Assembly (NCBI GenBank): GCA_905221605.1
Contig: CAJNDS010000264.1
Span: 119,974 to 183,973, forward strand
DNA: 64,000 nt
Direction of reading: 5' to 3'
From: Symbiodinium natans
Taxonomy: Eukaryota; Sar; Dinophyceae; Suessiales; Symbiodiniaceae
In this document: in pieces, positions 59,665 to 64,000 of the stretch
Layout: the number at the start of each line of letters is the position of its first letter
Position numbering within the stretch: the first letter of the stretch is position 1
Program-made: the position numbers and the translations under genes
Notes under the pieces: generated by a model
The model's database searches: none
Told to the model about the DNA's origin: nothing
Seen by the model: only the letters and a program-made list of their open reading frames with translations

Positions 59665-60782
59665 TCTTCGGACCCAAACGGTTCCTGTTTGGGGGATAAC
59701 CCCAATTATGCTCATGATCGCCCCAATGGGCCCCAATTGTGCTCATGATCGGAGACCATGCAAGACCACAGGCCCGAGGCGCGTGACACCCACCCGGCCC
59801 CAATGGCCCCAATTGTGCTCATGATCGGAGACCAGGGGAGACCACAGGCCCCACAGGCCCGAAGCGCTTGACACCCACCCGGCCCAAATGGCCCCAATTG
59901 TGTTCATGATCGGAGACCATGGGAGACCACAGGCCCGAGGCGCGTGACACCCACCCGGCCCCAATTGCCAATTGTGCTCATGATCGGAGACCATGGGAGA
60001 CCACAGGCCCCACAGGCCCGAAGCGCGTGACACCCAGCCGGCCCCAATGGCCCCATGCTCATGATCGGAGACCAGGGGACGAGCGCGTGACACCCAGCCC
60101 CAATGGCCCCAATTGCGCTCATGATCGGAGAGCATGGGAGACCACAGGCCCAACCGCGTGACACCCACCCAGCCCCAATGGCCCCAATTGTGCTCATGAT
60201 CCGAGACCATGTGGGACCACAGGCCCCACAGGCCCGAGCGCGTGACACCCACCCGGCCCCAATGGCCCCGTTCATGATCGGAGACCATGGCATGGCAGAC
60301 CACAGGCCCGAGGCGCGTGACACCCACCCGGCCAAATGTGTTCATGATCGGAGACCATGGGAGACCACAGGCCCGAGGCGCGTGACACCCACCCTGCCCC
60401 AATGGCCCCAATTGTGCTCATGATCGGAGACCACAGGCCCGAGGCGCGTGACACCCACCCGGCCCCAATGGCCCCACTTGTGCTCATGATCGGAGACCAT
60501 GGGAGACCACAGGCCCGAAGCGCGTGACACCCTGCTCATGATCGGAGACCGAGCGCGAGACACCCCCAATGGCCCCAATTGTGCTCATGATCGGAGACCA
60601 TGGGAGACCACAGGCCCCACAGGCCCGAAGCGCGTGACACCCACCCGGCCCCAATTGGCCCCAATTGTGTTCATGATCGGAGACCATGGGAGACGACAGG
60701 CCCGAAGCGCGTGACACCCATCTGGCCCAGCGCGTGACACTTTTTTTTTGAGGAGAGGACCCCAAACGGTTCCTGTTTGGGG
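59665..60782 (-). repeat. Insertion segment B' (inverted copy of B)
   Basis: Reverse complement of 55618-56728; the right end GTTTGGGG abuts the integrase sequence AATGAAAAAGAACG. Confidence 0.85.
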
Positions 60783-60921
60783 AATGAAAAAGAACGCATA
60801 GGCAATTTCTCAAAGAATGTATATACAGTAGAAAAAATAGAAGAGAAATTAGGTCAAAAGTATTATTATGTAGAGGGTATGACCAGAGGTTATTTACGTT
60901 TTGAGTTATTAAAGGTTTAGA

Positions 60922-60967
60922 AACCATTCAAGGAAGAAAGTATTTAAAGAAATAACAACTATATATA
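60922..60967 (+). promoter_or_regulatory. Early-type promoter with upstream box
   Basis: AACCATTCAAGGAAGAAAGT (60922) then TTTAAAGAAATAACAAC and TATATATATT before ATG 60979; nearly identical to 47577-47620. Confidence 0.5.
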
Positions 60968-60978
60968 TTAAGAGTAAA

Positions 60979-61527
60979 ATGGTAAGTTTCACTGTGAAGG
61001 AACAGGACGAAATCATTAATCAGTTTCTGGATGTTATAAAGGTTAAGGACTACATTAAGGAAAGTAGGGAAAAACGACAGAGATGCAAATGCAAGGATTG
61101 TAGGAAACACGAGCGCTATTGCGTTTTAAACGAGTTGCCAATACCAGAACATATTATTAATAATATTTACGGGTTTGTTGTTTATACGTGCTACGATTGC
61201 GAAAAACGAGTGAAAGCAGAAGAAGACTTAGAAGAAACACTGGAAACAAATACTTTATGTTTATTTAATGTTGATAAGTTGATTTTCAGTGTGTCAGATA
61301 ACTTCCCTGTGTATAGCCTCGCGAAGAAGGTCATTCATAATATAACCGAAAGCAGATATAAAAAGCTTTCAAGGTTGTTTAAGGAAAGAATGGCATGTAA
61401 TGATAATAAAGAAATCAGGGAGTTCATTGAGTATACATTAAAACTTGATTTCAATAATACTGTAAGGGATTTTAATAGGACTATAAGGAGAATGTGTGAT
61501 AAACCAGACTTTGATATATTAAACTGA
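60979..61527 (+). CDS. Cys-rich accessory protein at the right end
   Basis: 182 residues. Early cluster CKCKDCRKHERYC and a later CYDC give a likely zinc site; the remainder is helical and basic (KKVIHNITESRYKKLSRLFK). Occupies the same slot after integrase as 9311-9922 and shares the LPIP segment and the spacing of Cys pairs, so probably a diverged homolog. Early-type promoter; a regulatory or replication role is a guess. Ends at a hairpin. Confidence 0.65.
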   Translation: MVSFTVKEQDEIINQFLDVIKVKDYIKESREKRQRCKCKDCRKHERYCVLNELPIPEHIINNIYGFVVYTCYDCEKRVKAEEDLEETLETNTLCLFNVDKLIFSVSDNFPVYSLAKKVIHNITESRYKKLSRLFKERMACNDNKEIREFIEYTLKLDFNNTVRDFNRTIRRMCDKPDFDILN

Positions 61528-61530
61528 TAG

Positions 61531-61562
61531 TTAATACAATAATATGTAAAATATTGTATTAA
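61531..61562 (+). terminator. 3'-end hairpin of the right-end gene
   Basis: Perfect 11-bp stem (TTAATACAATA and complement), 10-base loop, four bases after the stop. Confidence 0.65.
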
Positions 61563-61637
61563 TTATCTTTATTTTTTAATTTTTATTTTTACTTGTTTTC
61601 TCTTGTTTGGTTCTAGTTTTTCAACTTGGTGAAAACC

Positions 61638-61760
61638 GGTTTTCGCCATACCGAAAAGTGGATTTCATCCACCTGCAAAAGGATACTTTTTATGATTAAA
61701 TTAGTAGGGATTTCGGCATGGCGAAAAGCGGATTTCACCTGAGCGAAAAGTGGATTTCAA
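61638..61760 (+). repeat. Iteron-like repeats inside the right TIR boundary
   Basis: Three copies of an 18-bp unit (CCGAAAAGTGGATTTCAT 61651, GCGAAAAGCGGATTTCAC 61721, GCGAAAAGTGGATTTCAA 61743) and an inverted core GGTTTTCGCC at 61638 forming a dyad with the preceding GGTGAAAACC. Not seen at the left end. Confidence 0.7.
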
Positions 61761-61795
61761 AAAGAAGCCATCAGAATGAGGATTCAAGCACAAAA

Positions 61796-62610
61796 CAGTA
61801 ATTGATACAACATAATAAAAATATGTTGGTGTAAAGATTATGTTAATATTCCTCTATATTAACAAAACCTTGTATCATCTACTTTCCAAGCCCTGAAACG
61901 CGAAGCATTGCGCCTTTTCTGGGTTGTCCTGTTGGCTTTTTCTACAAGCATCCGAGCACAAAATACAAACTCTGCATCCCGCCTTGAATTCAACTTCCTC
62001 CTTCTCTTTCCTACATCTGCTACATCGTTTGACCGTTTCCATACTACATAATTAATACAATTATTCCTTTAAATGTTTTTCCAATGGGCGTGGTGGGGTT
62101 TATTCATTTTATAAGAAATTATTCAAAAAAGTATTTGCCTTCCCAACAGGCGTGCCTAGGTTGATAGAATTTATGGTAAATTTAGGGGATTGCGGGGAGA
62201 AATGCCAAAGGTACTACGAGAAGAAGCGAGAAGACATATTGGACAAGAAAAGAGAAAAAACTTGGTGCGACTTATGCGAAATGTATGTAGTCAAAGACCA
62301 ATACCAGAGACATACGAAAACGATAAGACACCAACACTATCTAAAATTGGAAGAAGGAGAGGAGTCTGAAGTGGAAGATGCCAAAAATAAATTCTGGTGC
62401 GAGACTTGTAGAATTTGGTTAAGTAAGAAGACAAGGACATCGCATTATGGAACACCAAGACACCTTGAATTGGCACAGCGAAGGCGGGATAGTACTGCTT
62501 GATACATTCAATTTAAATTATTCAATGTATCAAGGAGTTTTTTTGTTTGGTTTTTGGTCGGGAAAGTCTGGCGGAGCGTAGTATGCCGACAGGCATCAGC
62601 ATTACTAACT
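61796..62610 (-). repeat. Right terminal inverted repeat of element 2
   Basis: Inverted match of 33443-34197, but the part 61909-62188 lies in the same orientation as left-end 33862-34137, so this segment has flipped inside one TIR. Also contains about 60 bp of extra AT-rich sequence around 61815-61875. Confidence 0.88.
62152..62502 (+). pseudogene. TIR zinc-finger gene, broken by the internal inversion
   Basis: The C-terminal two-thirds (from KCQRYYEKKRED to RRRDSTA, 62202-62502) is intact and identical in sequence to 33551-33991, but its N-terminal part lies 5' at about 61910-62042 on the opposite strand because of the flipped segment. The open frame from 62152 fuses unrelated residues (MPRLIEFMVN) to the fingers. 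The start is therefore lost. Confidence 0.7.
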
Positions 62611-62629
62611 TTTTAACCCCCCCTTCTCG

Positions 62630-63215
62630 TTTAGGGTTTGGGGGATGAATTTCAAGCAAACGCAACCCCCCTTTCTCGGGGTCCAGATGGGGGGGTTGGG
62701 TTTGGGGGCTTGGGGCTGTATTTCAAACCCAACCCCCCCCCCCCCCCTCTCCTTTGCGCTGTATTTTTCAAGCAAGCCCAACCCCCCATCTGCGCCCCCA
62801 GACTGTATTTCAAGCAGATGGGGGGTTTGGTTTGGGTGTATTTCAAGCAAACCCAACCCCTCTTTTTGGGGTCCAGATGGGGGTGGAGTTTGGGGGTATG
62901 GGGCTGTATTTCAAGCAAACCCAACCCCCCCTTCCTTCTTCTTTGGGTTGTATTTCAAGCAAACCCAAGCCCCCATCTGCGCCCCCAGACGGTATTTCAA
63001 GAAACCCAACCCTCCTGTCTCGGGGTGTAGATGGGGGGGTTGGGTGTCGGGGTTTGGGTATATTTCAAAGCAAACCCAACCACCCCCGTTTCTTGGGGTC
63101 CAGATGGGGGGTTGAGTTTGGGGGTTTGGGGCTGTATTTCAAGCAAACCCAACCCCCCTTCTCGTCTCGGCTGTATTTCTAAACAAAACAAACCCAACCC
63201 CCTTCTGGGGTCCTG
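62630..63215 (+). repeat. Host minisatellite flanking element 2
   Basis: Five to six imperfect units of about 95-120 bp, each with GTATTTCAAGCAAACCCAAC and TGGGGTCCAGATGGGGG. Long open frames across it are artefacts. Confidence 0.85.
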
Positions 63216-64000
63216 CTTTTTTGGGGGGACCGAGCGAACTCAAGTAGCACCCAAATCTTGGGGACCGAGATTGTTCAACTCTCTTGCTTTGCGGGGCCGA
63301 GCGTACCCAAGTTTTGAGGACCGAGCATGTTCAACTATCATCCTGCTTTTTGGGAGCCGAACGTACTCAAACAGCACCCAAGCTTTGGGATCAGAACGCT
63401 GTAGGATAGAAACATATCCCTTAGAAGTTTTGTCGTATGCCCCCTGGGCAACCTTTGCCACCTCCACCTCCAATCGGCCCACCTGGGAATTGTGACTTCA
63501 AACCACGAAGAATGCTGCCTTCACATTATCACAGCAAAACTCTTTTACGTGTTTTCGCGCGGGGTTATTCATGTTGTGGCCATTGCTTGCGGCAGCCTCT
63601 TGCATGGGCTTTGGTCTTGGGGTGAGAATAACCATCTTTATATGTATGCAACAACATGTACCCCCAGCTGCTTACTTCGGCCTGCTGCGCCAACCCCTCG
63701 TTGCAGACCTGCAACAGGCTTGAGCGCTTTAGCTTCAATCTTTGCACGTTGGCGAATGTACGTACGACTGTAGGGTCACGTGTCTGCCCCCCCCCCCCCC
63801 CCCCCACTTTGTCATGGTCAGGTAGGGGGAGGGTCTGAAGGCGTTTTGGGGTTTTGGTCTCTAGAAAATCGACCTTAAGCCCCAAACTCTAAGCCCCCCA
63901 AAACCCTCAAACCCTAAACCCGAACACCTAAGCCTTCAAAACCCCAGGCCCTAAAAACCCGAGAACACTTGAGCCCGAACCCTAAATTCCAAAAACAGCC
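63216..64000. other. Host DNA at the right edge, no gene established
   Basis: Contains a degenerate unit with GGGACCGAG and GTACTCAA/GTACCCAAG repeated three times at 63230-63390, a poly-C run at 63787-63804, and CCCTAAACCC-like patches from 63880 to the end. Confidence 0.5.

Larger units (their letters stand above)
52699..60782. mobile_element. 8.1-kb insertion with A-B-A'-B' inverted structure
   Basis: GC-richer DNA unlike the virus, inserted in the integrase. Segment A (about 52699-55617) returns inverted as A' (about 56735-59661); segment B (55618-56728) returns inverted as B' (59665-60782). Arms are almost identical, so the structure is recent or kept homogeneous. No transposase or recombinase gene is visible; the paired open frames inside are mirror-image repeat artefacts. 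A 23-bp palindromic site lies at the A/B, B/A', A'/B' junctions and at the right end, with a partial copy near the left end (52712). Confidence 0.8.
51920..60920 (+). pseudogene. DDE integrase, disrupted by a frameshift and an 8.1-kb insertion
   Basis: Left part 51920-52698 and right part 60783-60920 (TAG 60918-60920) align with the intact integrase at 8328-9239. Starting VYFDRSGFGS, the frame breaks at a T-run (52136-52142, one T more than element 1) just after the first catalytic Asp in YEYQIDLFF; the second part carries YTDDEGAL and NFSERAIRTFKDLLYRR with the other acidic residues. After FRKRKPN the coding sequence is interrupted by foreign DNA and resumes with NEKERIG to the C-terminal LRFELLKV. 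AAT flanks the insertion on both sides, a possible 3-bp target duplication. This copy cannot make integrase. Confidence 0.85.
33443..62610. mobile_element. Element 2: complete integrated Polinton-like virus
   Basis: Both ends carry the same sequence inverted (AGTTAGTAATGCTGATGCCT at the left end from 33443; its complement ends at 62610). TTTTA is present just outside on both sides (33438-33442 and 62611-62615), a 5-bp target site duplication as made by rve integrases. Total 29.2 kb, about 21.1 kb without the insertion at 52699-60782. Contents: MCP, penton, fibre, packaging ATPase, pPolB-helicase, integrase, lipase-like, DUF5754-like, GIY-YIG and zinc-finger proteins. AT-rich and intron-less against GC-rich, intron-containing flanks. 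Gene content places it among Polinton-like viruses; no primase-SF3 helicase and no Ulp1-type protease were found. Confidence 0.9.

Noticed and set aside
52678..60714. Many mirrored open frames of 60-220 codons in the insertion
   Set aside because: They come in pairs on opposite strands of the inverted segments and follow tandem minisatellite units; no domain, no codon bias.
52699..60782. Palindromic insertion considered as a read foldback artefact
   Set aside because: An artefact would give A-B-B'-A'; the observed order is A-B-A'-B'. Mis-assembly is still possible and is noted in the finding.
62605..63215. Overlapping Pro/Gly/Phe-rich frames after element 2
   Set aside because: Minisatellite translation; open in several frames at once.
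1..64000. Search for rRNA, tRNA and bacterial-type operons
   Set aside because: None recognised by eye; promoter and ribosome-binding patterns of bacteria are absent and the context is eukaryotic with viral inserts. A tRNA scan was not possible here.

Overview
The window looks like a nuclear contig of a dinoflagellate-type alga carrying two related integrated DNA viruses of the Polinton-like (PLV/adintovirus-like) kind. The host call rests on three things seen directly. GC-rich split genes use GT-AG and many GC-AG introns, with a G after nearly every acceptor AG. Plant/dinoflagellate-type TTTAGGG repeats fill introns in both orientations. Host exons are very short. The viral parts are AT-rich and have compact, intron-less genes.

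Layout. (1) 1-9960: right part of viral element 1, cut by the window edge: penton, five small virion-type genes, a 1301-residue protein-primed DNA polymerase fused to an SF1 helicase, a small conserved protein, an intact DDE integrase and a Zn-binding protein. (2) 9970-33437: host DNA. A 208-residue five-exon gene lies at 12107-10912 (minus). An FtsH-like AAA+ zinc metalloprotease gene runs from about 21351 down to at least 12824 (minus), its introns packed with telomere-like repeats and small foldback elements. Further on are isolated exon candidates (one kinase-like, 30216-30160) and microsatellites. (3) 33443-62610: viral element 2, complete from end to end, with roughly 0.75-0.8 kb terminal inverted repeats and a 5-bp TTTTA target duplication. 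It encodes zinc-finger proteins, packaging ATPase, a fibre with an S74 self-cleaving chaperone, two GIY-YIG nucleases, double-jelly-roll major capsid protein, a lipase-like protein, penton, the same virion-gene cassette as element 1, a DUF5754-like protein, the polymerase-helicase and an integrase. (4) 52699-60782: an 8.1-kb GC-richer insertion inside the element 2 integrase, built as A-B-A'-B' (primes are reverse complements), with a 23-bp palindromic site at each internal junction and at the right end. (5) 62616-64000: host minisatellite and telomere-like DNA.

How it works together. Capsid genes (MCP, penton, fibre, packaging ATPase), replication genes (polymerase-helicase) and integrase make element 2 a provirus rather than a bare transposon. 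Nearly every gene ends in a perfect AT-rich hairpin, as in mimivirus-type 3' ends. Virion genes tend to carry TCTA-containing leaders, and replication and zinc-finger genes carry a TTTAAAG...TATATA-type upstream region. Both signals resemble those of giant viruses and their virophages, which suggests (inference) expression by a co-infecting large DNA virus. Element 2 integrase is broken by a frameshift and the 8.1-kb insert; the element 1 integrase is intact. Both elements show early decay (frameshifts, a lost ATG, an in-frame stop), some of which could be sequencing error in homopolymers.
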